Assembly: GCF_039534915.1 (NCBI RefSeq)
Contig: NZ_BAAAWE010000001.1
Location: forward strand, 1,302,001 to 1,366,000
Source of the DNA: Streptomyces roseofulvus
GTDB taxonomy: Bacteria; Actinomycetota; Actinomycetes; Streptomycetales; Streptomycetaceae
DNA: 64,000 nt
Reading direction: 5' to 3'
Shown in pieces: positions 8,482 through 16,372 of the stretch. The translations under genes were made by a program, and so were the position numbers. Within the stretch, counting starts at the first letter, position 1, and each line of letters opens with the position of its first letter. The notes under the pieces are model-generated. The model saw nothing but the letters and a program-made list of their open reading frames with translations. It was not told where the DNA came from and made no database searches.

Positions 8482-10563
8482 TCAGACCTCCCGGGTCCGG
8501 CGGAGCAGCCAGACCAGGTAGGGGGCGCCGAGGAGGGCGGTGACGATGCCGACCGGGATCTCCGTCGGGGCCAGCAGCCGGCGGCCCAGGGCGTCGGCCG
8601 AGACGACCAGGACCGCGCCGAGGACGGCCGCCATCGGCACCATGCGGGCGACGCTGTTGCCCACCACCCGGCGGGCCAGGTGCGGGGCGACGAGCCCGAC
8701 GAAGCCGACCGCTCCGACGGCCGCCGCGGTACCGGCGGCCAGCACCGCGCCCGCGCCGAGGACGAGGAGCCGGGCGCGCCCGAGGTCGAGCCCGAGGGCG
8801 CGCGGCAGCTCCTCCCCGAGCGCGAGCAGGTCGACCGGCCGGGCGGCGATCACCAGGAGCAGCGCGGCGAGGGCGGGCAGGGCGAGCCAGCCGAGGGCGT
8901 CGAAACCGCGGCCGTACGTGCTGCCGGCGAGCCAGCCGAGCGCGGCCCCGATGTTCATCTGGGCGCCCACCACCATGATGTTGACCAGCGCCATCGAGGT
9001 GGCGGCCGCGCCGATGCCGACGAGCACGACCCGGGTGGGGTCGATGCCGCCGCGGCCGCCGCCGCGGGTGCCCCGGGCGACCAGCACCACGAGCACCAGC
9101 ATCAGCACGCCGCCGAGGCCGGCCGCCGCGGGAAGGGCGGCGAGCGGCGCCGACGGGACGAGCAGGATGACGGTGACGGCTCCCAGCGAGGCCCCGCCGG
9201 TGACCCCGACGAGTCCGGGTTCGGCGAGCGGATTGCGGACGACGGACTGGACGGCCGCCCCCGCGACGGCGAGGCAGGCCCCGGCCGTGGCGGCCACCAG
9301 GACGCGCGGCAGCCGGAAGGAGACCACGGCCTCGGTGAGCTGATCGGCGGAGCCGGTCAGCCAGGCGCCGAGCCGGCCCCAGCCGACGGGGACGTCGCCG
9401 ACCCGCAGCGACACCGCCATCGCGAGGGCCAGGGCGAGCAGCCCGCCGCCCAGCGCGACGGCGTAGCCGGGCGCCCGGCGCCGGTCGGAGACCGCCACGG
9501 CCGCGCCGGTGTCGGCGTCGCCGGTGCTCACCCGGCGGGCGAGCAGCATGAAGACCGGCCCGCCGATGAGGGCGGTGACGACGCCGACCGGGATCTCGGC
9601 GGGCTGGGTGGCGGACGGGGTGACGACGACCTGGGCGGCCGCGTCGGCGCCGAGCACCAGCGCGGCGGAGAGCAGCGCCGCCGTCGGGATGAGCAGGGCG
9701 TGGGCGCGCATGCCGAGCTGGCGGGCGACGACCGGGCCGATGAGGCCGACGAAGCCGATCGGTCCGGCGAGGGAGACGGCGGCGGCGGAGAGCAGCACCG
9801 CGAGCAGGAAGGCGGCGGGCCGGATCCGTTCGACGCGGACGCCCATCGCCTGGGCGGTCTCGTCGCCGAGCGCCAGCAGGTCCAGCGGCCGGGCCAGGAA
9901 CGGTGCGGCCAGGACGCCGACGGCGACGACGGCGCCGAGGGTGAGCGGCCGTTCCAGACCGGACTGGAGCAGCGTGCCGTTGCCCCAGAAGAACAGCCCG
10001 CGGGTGGCCTGCACGTCGAGCATCTGGAGGAACTCGGCGGCGGAGGTGGCGGCCAGGGCGACGGTCGCGCCGGCGAGCAGCACCCGGCCCGGGGTCAGGA
10101 GGCCGCCGCTGGTCAGCAGGTAGACCAGGCCGACCGCGAGGAGCCCGCCCAGGAAGGCCGCGCCGCCGGCGGGGACCGGACCGAGGCCGATGCCGGTGTA
10201 CGCCACGAGGACCACGGCGAAGTACGCGCCGGCGTTGACGCCGAGCGTGTCGGGGGCGGCCAGCGGGTTCCGGGTCGCGCCCTGGACGAGCGCGCCGGAC
10301 ACGCCGAGGGCGACGCCGACGACGAGGCCGGTCAGGGTGCGCGGCAGGCGGCTGCCGAGGAGGACGTCCTCGGTGCGGGCCTCGCCGTGGCCGAGGAGCA
10401 GGTCCAGGATGTCGCCGAGGCCGACCCCGGAGGCCCCGAGGCCGAGGTGGACGACCGCGACCGCGGCCAGGGCGAGGGACAGGCCGCCGCCCACGAGCAG
10501 GGCCCGTGGGCGGCGGCCGAGCGGACCGGCCGGAGCGGCGGCCTTCAGTCCTTCCGCGACCAT
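8482..10563 (-). CDS. Fused FecCD-type ferric-siderophore permease (FhuB-like)
   Basis: A 693-residue membrane protein consisting of two tandem BtuC/FecCD permease domains (about residues 30-345 and 365-690), so one chain makes the whole importer channel. Each half shows the family marks: RLPRTLTGLVVGVALGVSG / FRLPRVLVAATAGACLAVAG near its start, ATRNPLAAPDTLGV / VRNPLAEPGLVGV, and IGFVGLIGPVVARQL / VGFVGLVAPHLARR coupling segments. The start ATG at 10563 shares one base with the binding protein stop (TGATG). Normally FecCD subunits are separate 330-residue proteins; the fusion is a known arrangement (FhuB). Confidence 0.93.
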   Translation of the reverse strand: MVAEGLKAAAPAGPLGRRPRALLVGGGLSLALAAVAVVHLGLGASGVGLGDILDLLLGHGEARTEDVLLGSRLPRTLTGLVVGVALGVSGALVQGATRNPLAAPDTLGVNAGAYFAVVLVAYTGIGLGPVPAGGAAFLGGLLAVGLVYLLTSGGLLTPGRVLLAGATVALAATSAAEFLQMLDVQATRGLFFWGNGTLLQSGLERPLTLGAVVAVGVLAAPFLARPLDLLALGDETAQAMGVRVERIRPAAFLLAVLLSAAAVSLAGPIGFVGLIGPVVARQLGMRAHALLIPTAALLSAALVLGADAAAQVVVTPSATQPAEIPVGVVTALIGGPVFMLLARRVSTGDADTGAAVAVSDRRRAPGYAVALGGGLLALALAMAVSLRVGDVPVGWGRLGAWLTGSADQLTEAVVSFRLPRVLVAATAGACLAVAGAAVQSVVRNPLAEPGLVGVTGGASLGAVTVILLVPSAPLAALPAAAGLGGVLMLVLVVLVARGTRGGGRGGIDPTRVVLVGIGAAATSMALVNIMVVGAQMNIGAALGWLAGSTYGRGFDALGWLALPALAALLLVIAARPVDLLALGEELPRALGLDLGRARLLVLGAGAVLAAGTAAAVGAVGFVGLVAPHLARRVVGNSVARMVPMAAVLGAVLVVSADALGRRLLAPTEIPVGIVTALLGAPYLVWLLRRTREV

Positions 10564-11570
10564 CAGACCTTCAGGGCCTTGCCGGTCTCGTCGAGCACGT
10601 GCTGCGCGGAGAGCGGTCCGCCGAAGAGCCAGGTGCCGGGGTCCAGCGGCAGCGCCTTGTCGTTCTTGACGAAGTCCAGGCCCTTCCAGACCGCGTTGCC
10701 GGCGAGGTCGCCGGTGAACGGGTTGTCGTTGACCGCGGCGACGTACAGGAAGGTGGCGTCCTTCTCGACCTGTGTGAGGCCCTCGACGCCGACGGTGGTG
10801 AGGCCCCAGGCGTCGGCCTGGCCCTTCCAGCCGTTCTTGAGGCCGGCCAGGTTCAGCACCTGCGCGGAGATGGCGTCGTCGCCGAGCATCCGGACGGAGG
10901 CGGCGCCGTTGGCGGTGAAGCCCTGCGCGAGGGCGTACGTGAGGCCGCTCTTGCCGGCCTTGTCGAGCCGGCCCTTGAGCTCTGCGGCCTTGGTGTCGAT
11001 CCCGGCGCTCACCTCGGCGGCCTTGGACTCCCTGCCGACGGCCTTGGCCAGCTCGGTGAAGTTCTTCTTCATCGTGGCCAGTTGGGGCTTGGTGGTGTAC
11101 GTGAACGACAGGACGGGCGCGATGGCCCGGAGCTGCTTCAGATGGGCCTTGGAGCGGTCGTCGTCGACGACGATCAGATCGGGCTGGAGCGCCTTGATCT
11201 TCTCCAGGCTGGGCTCGTTGCGGTTGCCGACGTCGGTGACCTGGGCCGGCAGGTCGGCGCCCTCGGCGGTGATCCAGGTGGCGTAGCCCTTGTTGTCCGC
11301 GTTGCCGACCGGGGCGACGCCGAGGGCGACGAGCTCCTCCGCGTACGTCCACTCCAGAGTGACGACCTTCGTCGCGGGCTTGTCCAGCGAGACCTCGCCC
11401 TGGGCGGTGTCGACGGTGATCGCGCCGGTGGCGGTGGTGTCCCCGGTCGCCTTCCCGCCCGGGGAGCCGTCGTTCGACTCGCCGACCGTGCCGGATCCGC
11501 AGCCGGCGGCGGTGAGCGCGAGGGCGAGGGCGGCGCCGCCCGTGACGAGGGCGCGCAGCATTCTCTGCAT
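10563..11570 (-). CDS. Siderophore-binding lipoprotein (iron ABC transporter)
   Basis: A 335-residue extracellular solute-binding protein of the FhuD/FepB class. The start ATG at 11570 has GGAAGAGA upstream and gives a compact lipoprotein signal (MQRMLRALV...LTAAGC, lipidated Cys24); the longer in-frame start at 11597 lacks a Shine-Dalgarno. The body has VVTLEWTYAEELVALGVAPVG and LQPDLIVVDDD, the usual two-lobe TroA/FhuD pattern. It lies 101 bp after the ATPase gene in the iron-boxed import operon and overlaps the permease by one base. Confidence 0.92.
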   Translation of the reverse strand: MQRMLRALVTGGAALALALTAAGCGSGTVGESNDGSPGGKATGDTTATGAITVDTAQGEVSLDKPATKVVTLEWTYAEELVALGVAPVGNADNKGYATWITAEGADLPAQVTDVGNRNEPSLEKIKALQPDLIVVDDDRSKAHLKQLRAIAPVLSFTYTTKPQLATMKKNFTELAKAVGRESKAAEVSAGIDTKAAELKGRLDKAGKSGLTYALAQGFTANGAASVRMLGDDAISAQVLNLAGLKNGWKGQADAWGLTTVGVEGLTQVEKDATFLYVAAVNDNPFTGDLAGNAVWKGLDFVKNDKALPLDPGTWLFGGPLSAQHVLDETGKALKV

Positions 11571-11671
11571 GGTGTCTCTCTTCCGTGTGTACGGCACGTG
11601 CCGGTGTGTCGTGGCCGTGCGGAAAGCCGCGGTCGGCGGAACAGCCGCCGCGTGGGGCGTACGCCGTGGAG

Positions 11672-12475
11672 TCAGGAGGCGGCGGAGGCTTCGGCGCGCC
11701 GGGGGAAACAGGCGAGGTGCCCGGTCGCGGGGTCGCGGACGACATGGACGCGCAGCCCGAAGGCCCGTTCGATGACCTCGGGGGTGATGACGTCGGCCGG
11801 GGAGCCGGCCGCCGCGACGCCGCCGTCGGCGACCACGACGACCTCGTCGGCGTAGGCCGCCGCCTGCGTCAGGTCGTGGAGGACCACCCCGCAGGCGATG
11901 CCGTACTCGCGGGCCAGCCGGCGCACCACGTCGAGCACGTCGAACTGGTGCCGCATGTCGAGGTAGGTGGTGGGCTCGTCGAGCAGGAGGATGTCGGCCC
12001 GCTGCGCCAGCACCATGGCGAGCCAGGCGCGTTGGCGCTCGCCACCGGAGAGTTCGTCGAGCCGACGGTCGACCAGGGGGCGCGCGTCGGTGACGTCGAG
12101 GGCCCAGTCGACGGCCTCGGTGTCCTCGGCGGTGTGCCGGGCGAGGGCGCCGCGGTGGGCGTACCGGCCGTGGCGTACCAGCTCACGGACCGTCACACCG
12201 GCGGGCGACTGGGAGGACTGGGGAAGAAACGCGAGGCGCTGGGAGAGCGCCCGGCGGCCGAGGGAGCCCAGCGGCTCGCCGTCGATCCGCACCTCGCCGC
12301 CGAGCGGCGGCAGCAGACCGGCCACGGTGCGTAACAGGGTGGACTTTCCGCACCCGTTGGGCCCGACCAGGACGGTGATCTCACCGCTCCGTAAGGACAG
12401 GCCCACCCGCTTCAGCACGGTGTGCCCGCCGTGCCCGACGTCCAGGTCACTCGCCACGAGGCGGACATCATTCAT
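11672..12475 (-). CDS. ABC ATPase of ferric-siderophore import (FecE/FhuC type)
   Basis: A 267-residue cytoplasmic ATPase. Walker A GPNGCGKST, signature LSGGERQRAWLAMVLAQ, Walker B DILLLDEPTTYLDM and H-loop VVLHD are all intact. The segment LPQSSQSPAGVTVRELVRHGRY is typical of FecE/FhuC siderophore ATPases. The start ATG at 12475 has a strong AAGGGGG. The iron box at 12527-12545 lies 52 bp upstream, so the import operon (ATPase, lipoprotein, permease) should be repressed by iron in parallel with synthesis. Confidence 0.94.
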   Translation of the reverse strand: MNDVRLVASDLDVGHGGHTVLKRVGLSLRSGEITVLVGPNGCGKSTLLRTVAGLLPPLGGEVRIDGEPLGSLGRRALSQRLAFLPQSSQSPAGVTVRELVRHGRYAHRGALARHTAEDTEAVDWALDVTDARPLVDRRLDELSGGERQRAWLAMVLAQRADILLLDEPTTYLDMRHQFDVLDVVRRLAREYGIACGVVLHDLTQAAAYADEVVVVADGGVAAAGSPADVITPEVIERAFGLRVHVVRDPATGHLACFPRRAEASAAS

Positions 12476-12526
12476 GGGACACCCCCTTCCCTCCCCTCGC
12501 CGGAACCGACCGCGCCACCATACAAC

Positions 12527-12545
12527 TTAGGTAAGGCACGCCTAA
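12527..12545. promoter_or_regulatory. Iron box upstream of the siderophore import operon
   Basis: TTAGGTAAGGCACGCCTAA matches the actinobacterial iron box in both outer arms (TTAGG...CCTAA) with an imperfect centre. It is 52 bp upstream of the ATPase start. It is weaker than the 6811 box, which may give less tight repression of import than of synthesis. Confidence 0.85.
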
Positions 12546-12693
12546 CGGTTCGCGTAGTCCCCTCCCCCGCTTGTGACCATGTCGAGACCTCCCGCACTCC
12601 CACGCGCCCCACCACGCACCCGCAACCCCCTTGCGGAGCAGGCGGTTTGGGCCACCGCCGATGCGGCGCGGCCGGACCACGCGGGAGCCGGCG

Positions 12694-13173
12694 TCACTCG
12701 GAGGGCTCGGCGTCGCGGCGGGACCGCGCCGCCCTCCGCCTGCCGTACACCACCGCGCCGCACACGCCGAGGAGCAGGACCGCCACCGCGGCCACCCCGA
12801 GCGCCGTCCGCTCGGCGAAGAGCCGCGCCAGCACCGCGAGGAGACCGAGCCCCGCCGTCGCGTAGACCAGCGCCCAGGCCGCTCCGCCCACGAACAGGGC
12901 GGGGAGGTAGCGCGGCAGCGGCATCCGCATGCTGCCGGCGAGGAAGTTGGCCGCGGTCTGGAAGCCGACCGTCAGGAAGGAGACGGCGACGACCGGCGCG
13001 CCCCAGCGCTGGATGGCCCGTTCGGCGCGCTGGAAGCGGGCGGAGGAGATCCGCCCGGCGAACCTGCTGCGCCGGGCGCCGGCGCCGGCCAGCCAGCCGA
13101 CGGCGAAGGTCCCCCCGGCCCGGAGGAGCACGATGACGTACAGGCCGGCGGCGGTGAGCGCGATCTTATCCAC
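12694..13173 (-). CDS. DedA/VTT-domain membrane protein
   Basis: A 159-residue SNARE-associated (VTT/DedA) family protein. Three to four hydrophobic helices and the family core GRISSARFQRAERAIQRWGAPVVAVSFLTVG...ANFLAGSMRMPLPRYLPALFVGGAAWALVYATAGLG are visible in order. GTG at 13173 is preferred because the further upstream in-frame region is Arg/Pro-rich and not membrane-like. DedA proteins act in polyprenyl or phospholipid translocation. The C-terminus is Arg-rich. It stands alone between the iron locus and a gene-poor stretch. Confidence 0.75.
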   Translation of the reverse strand: MDKIALTAAGLYVIVLLRAGGTFAVGWLAGAGARRSRFAGRISSARFQRAERAIQRWGAPVVAVSFLTVGFQTAANFLAGSMRMPLPRYLPALFVGGAAWALVYATAGLGLLAVLARLFAERTALGVAAVAVLLLGVCGAVVYGRRRAARSRRDAEPSE

Positions 13174-13785
13174 GGCGCCCCGTCCGGGTCGCCGCGCGGG
13201 CCGTGGCCCGCGTCGCCCGTGCCGCGCGCGCCGCCCCAGCGGGTCCACGGCGGACAGCCGCCCGGTCTCCGTCCGTCACCTTCGCTCCGCCTCCGCCCGC
13301 TCCGTCCCCCGCCTCCACCGGGGCGGCTCAGCGGCCCGGGCCTGACGCGGCGGGCCGGGTCCACCCGGCACAGTCAGGTTAGCCGAACGCGCGTACGGCG
13401 ACGGCGGGCCGCCGAGCCGGCGCCCTGCGAGACCCCGCCCGACGGGCAGAAGACCCGGAAAGCCCCGGTTTGCCCACCAGGGAGGTGAACGCGCCACGCG
13501 GCAGCATGCGAGGGGGACGACGCCCTGCTCCTCAGCACGGCCGCCGCCGGAGGCGAGGCGGTCGTCCTGCCCGGCGACGGCGCGGACGGCGCGCCGACCG
13601 GCGGAGTCGGAGCCCTGCTCCGGTGGCCCAGGAGCGGCGAGGAGAAGGCAGCGGCCCGCCGCTGACCCGACGGAAGGCACGACGAGGGAAGGCGCGACGA
13701 GGGAAGGCATGAACGTGGGCCACGACCCCCTCGAACCGCCCGCGGCGGACGCCGGCTGACGCCAGGCAGGCGCCCGTCGCGAGGG
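13174..13785. other. Gene-poor stretch of 0.6 kb
   Basis: No convincing gene is seen. A plus-strand frame at about 13507-13665 (EGDDALLLSTAAAGGEAVVLPGD onwards, ending TGA) has coding-like GC3 but no start codon and no recognisable family, so it may be a gene tail. A stop codon occurs at 13486 in that frame. The stretch also holds the short tandem repeat at 13672-13708. Confidence 0.5.
13672..13708. repeat. 15-bp tandem repeat, 2.5 copies
   Basis: GGAAGGCACGACGAG, then GGAAGGCGCGACGAG, then GGAAGGC: two units differing at one base plus a partial third. It lies in non-coding sequence downstream of the cstR-like gene. No function is suggested. Confidence 0.8.
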
Positions 13786-14124
<339 letters not shown>

Positions 14125-14784
14125 TCAGGAGCGCGCAGCCGATTCCCGGGAGCGCGCCCGGGGCGCGTCCACGACGGGCCGTGGACGACGCACCCGGACG
14201 ACGCCCCAGGTCACGGCGGTCGCCCCGGCGAGCCCGGCGCCGGCCCAGGTGAGCGGGTGGGCCCAGATCGCGGCTGGCAGCTGCCGGCCGAGGACGAGGA
14301 CGCCCATGACGACGACGAACCAGCCGAACGCCGTGCGCAGGGAGTCCTGGGAGACGCGTCCGGCGAACCGGCCGCCGATCAGGCTCCCGACGACGGCAGC
14401 GCCGGTCACCATGAGGACCAGATGCCAGTCGACGCGGACGTCGGCGAGGTGGCCGGCCAGCCCGGACAGGGAGTTCAGGGCGATGACCAGGAGCGAGGTG
14501 CCGACGGCGGCGCTCATGGGCAGCCCGCCGAGCAGCGCGAGGGCCGGCACGACGAGGAATCCGCCGCCGGAGCCGACCAGGCCGGTGACCGCCCCGACGA
14601 CGAGACCCACGGCGACCACGTGCCGGACGGGCACGTCCGCCGGGGCGGGCCCGGCCGCCTTCGCCGCCCGGGGCCCGCGGAGCATGGCGACGGCGGTGGC
14701 GAGCGCCATCAGCGCGAACGCGACGAGGAGGCCGGTGCCGGGGACGTACGCCGCGAGGCGTCCGCCCCCGTAGGCGCCGACCAT
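14125..14784 (-). pseudogene. TauE/SafE-type sulfite exporter, 5'-truncated
   Basis: 219 residues, against about 250-270 for the family. The family's duplicated motif G-x-x-x-G-x-x-G-x-G-G-G-x-x-x-V-P is present only once (GLVGSGGGFLVVPALALL, about residues 65-82). The N-terminal copy and the first helices are missing. The frame starts inside a conserved segment (GAYGGGRLAAYVPGT), and a TGA stop lies two codons upstream of the ATG at 14784. Six hydrophobic segments remain. It is probably non-functional, although translation of the remaining half is possible. It lies upstream of the CstR-like gene on the same strand. Confidence 0.75.
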
Positions 14785-14936
14785 ATCCGTTCAGGGATCA
14801 CACCGGGGACCGGCCTCACACGCCTGTCGTTCGCGGCCGGAGGAGGAGCTCAGGGGCATCATGCTCGTGTGCGCACCCGGCCCCGACGCCGCGTGGGCGG
14901 CCCCCCGATGGCACCCGGAACAGCAAGGTGGAGACC

Positions 14937-15323
14937 ATGTCCTACGCCCGCACCGTCACCCTGGCGGGGACCTTCGACGAGACCGTGGAAGCGGTCCGGC
15001 GCGCCCTCGCCGACCAGGGCTTCGGCATCCTGACGGAGATCGACGTCCAGGCCACGCTCCAGGCGAAGCTCGGCCACGCCATGGAGCCCTACCTGATCCT
15101 CGGCGCGTGCAACCCGCCGCTCGCCCGCCAGGCCCTCGACGCCGATCGCGCGATCGGACTGCTGCTGCCCTGCAACGTCGTCGTCCGCGCCGAAGGCGAC
15201 CAGGTCATCGTGCAGGCGATCGACCCCTCAACCCTGGTCACGCTCACCGGCCTCGACGCCATGACCCCGGTGGCGGACGAGGCGGCCCGCCGCCTCGACG
15301 CCGCCCTCACCGCCCTCACGTGA
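14937..15323 (+). CDS. DUF302 family protein
   Basis: A 128-residue cytoplasmic protein of the DUF302 family (alpha/beta fold, TT1751-like). The recognisable pattern is F-x-x-x-v-x-x-v-r-x-A-L-A-x-q-G-F-G-i-L-t-e-I-D-v, followed by Y-x-I-L-G-A-C-N-P-P-L-A and G-L-L-L-P-C-N-V-V-V. ATG at 14937 has AAGGTGGAG eight bases before it and is preferred to GTG 14928. Function is unknown; in actinobacteria such genes often sit with cstR, rhodanese and sulfur-transfer genes, which fits the neighbours here. Confidence 0.85.
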   Translation: MSYARTVTLAGTFDETVEAVRRALADQGFGILTEIDVQATLQAKLGHAMEPYLILGACNPPLARQALDADRAIGLLLPCNVVVRAEGDQVIVQAIDPSTLVTLTGLDAMTPVADEAARRLDAALTALT

Positions 15324-15329
15324 GGCGGT

Positions 15330-15610
15330 GAGGGTGCCCGCCCCTGCTCCTCCGCGCCCGGCAGCGGGTGGGAGCAGGTCGAGCGGGCGACGAAGGCGAT
15401 GCCGTCGTGGCCCTGCGCCGGTACGAGCGGCGCGGTGCGGAACCGGCAGGAGAACCGGGGCACGCCGGCGCCGAAACTGCGCTGCGCCCGCGGCGCGTAC
15501 AGCCAGCCGGCGGTCGCCCGCAGGTCGACGCAGCAGTCGCCCTTCACGTCGTCCGCGAACCGCGCCTCGACGGACCGGGTTCCGGTCCCGATGCCTTGGA
15601 CCTGCCTACA
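15330..15610 (-). pseudogene. Coding-like remnant without start, unrecognised
   Basis: On the minus strand this stretch has almost uniformly G/C third positions and a plausible protein pattern (DDVKGDCCVDLRATAGWLY, then FGAGVPRFSCRFRT and GIAFVARSTCSHP) with five cysteines. No ATG or GTG opens it and it runs antisense into the DUF302 gene without its own stop. It looks like an internal or C-terminal piece of a lost gene. No family is recognised. Confidence 0.35.
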
Positions 15611-15629
15611 AGTGCCGCAGGAGCCACCC

Positions 15630-16052
15630 CTACCCGAGGAACGACAACCGCACTTGGCGGTCCGGATTGTCGACGTTCGTGTCGACCAGGCAGACCGACT
15701 GCCAGGTGCCCAGGCTGAGGCGGCCGGCGAGGACGGGGAGGGTGGCGTGGGGCGGGAGGAAGGCGGGGAGGACGTGGTCGCGGCCGTGGCCGGGGGTGCC
15801 GTGGCGGTGCTGCCAGCGGTCGTCGGCGGGGAGCAGCTGGTGGAGGGTGGCGAGGAGGTCGCTGTCGCTGCCGGAGCCGGTCTCCAGGACCGCGAGGCCT
15901 GCCGTGGCGTGGGGGACGAAGAGGTTGAGGAGGCCGTCACGGCCCGCCGCCGCCTCCGCCAGGAAGTCCTCGCAGGCGCGGGTGAGGTCGGTGACCGTCT
16001 CGCGGGAGCCGGTGGTGAGGCTGAGGACGCGGGTGGTGAAGGAGTGTGACAT
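15630..16052 (-). CDS. YjbQ/UPF0047 family protein
   Basis: A 140-residue protein of the YjbQ (UPF0047) family; E. coli YjbQ has secondary thiamine-phosphate synthase activity. The signature motifs are FVPHATAGLAVLE (about residues 45-57), HGRDHVLPAFLPPHATLPV and the C-terminal GTWQSVCLVDTNVDNPDRQVRL. The conserved histidines that form the active site are all present. ATG 16052 is the only good start. It is divergent from the ssu leader peptide; no functional link is evident. Confidence 0.9.
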   Translation of the reverse strand: MSHSFTTRVLSLTTGSRETVTDLTRACEDFLAEAAAGRDGLLNLFVPHATAGLAVLETGSGSDSDLLATLHQLLPADDRWQHRHGTPGHGRDHVLPAFLPPHATLPVLAGRLSLGTWQSVCLVDTNVDNPDRQVRLSFLG

Positions 16053-16107
16053 GGGGTCATCCTGCCGTCCGCGGTGCAGGATCGCCCGTCCACGCTCCGA
16101 GACACCG

Positions 16108-16137
16108 TTGACCGTGTCGGCGGCGGGTCGCTACGTT
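16108..16137 (+). promoter_or_regulatory. Promoter of the ssu leader transcript
   Basis: TTGACC (16108-16113), an 18-bp spacer and TACGTT (16132-16137). The expected start point falls at or within a base or two of the leader peptide ATG at 16144, so the transcript would be leaderless and the first ribosome would load directly on the leader peptide. Confidence 0.6.
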
Positions 16138-16143
16138 CGCGCC

Positions 16144-16227
16144 ATGTTGCGTACAGCCCTGCTCACCACGCGCGGTCACATCGACCTGCTGCGGGTGGCC
16201 TCCGCCACCTGTTCCCGCGGCTGCTGA
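16144..16227 (+). CDS. Cys-containing regulatory leader peptide of ssu operon
   Basis: A 27-residue ORF beginning MLRTALLTTRGHIDLLRVAS and ending ATCSRGC. It belongs to the actinobacterial leader peptide type (R-x-H-I/V-D-L-x-R-V-A-S-x-x-C) found upstream of sulfur-acquisition operons. It ends with two Cys codons in the last five sense codons, the second immediately before the stop. It is 145 bp upstream of ssuC and is followed by a terminator-like hairpin at 16240-16269. Stalling at Cys codons when cysteine is scarce would disrupt that hairpin and allow ssu transcription; this is inference from the layout. It probably has no function as a protein. Confidence 0.8.
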   Translation: MLRTALLTTRGHIDLLRVASATCSRGC

Positions 16228-16239
16228 CGCCTTCTCTCC

Positions 16240-16269
16240 GCCGGCCTTTCGTCCGGCCGGCTTCTCTCT
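16240..16269 (+). terminator. Attenuator-like hairpin between leader peptide and ssuC
   Basis: GCCGGCC (16240-16246), an 8-base loop, GGCCGGC (16255-16261), then TTCTCTCT. The stem begins 13 bases after the leader stop codon, close enough for a stalled ribosome to interfere with folding. A second self-complementary block, GCACGCGCGCGTGC, lies at 16291-16304. Confidence 0.6.
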
Positions 16270-16372
16270 GACGCTCTGACCCCCGTCGCCGCACGCGCGC
16301 GTGCCCTTCCGCGCGCGGTGGTGCCCGCGGTGGTGTCGGGCGTATCCCCGTTCCTCCCTTTCCGGAGTCCTC

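Noticed and set aside
8236..11286. Long plus-strand open frame over the permease and binding-protein genes.
   Set aside because: Same antisense artefact: Asp/Gly/Arg-rich composition and no domain.
13276..13710. Minus-strand 144-codon open frame in the gene-poor stretch.
   Set aside because: Pro/Gly/Arg-rich low complexity, no ribosome site, no domain, and it includes the tandem repeat.
16291..16304. Palindrome GCACGCGCGCGTGC considered as a regulator site.
   Set aside because: It consists of alternating CG repeats likely by chance in this composition; noted only as a possible secondary structure beside the attenuator.
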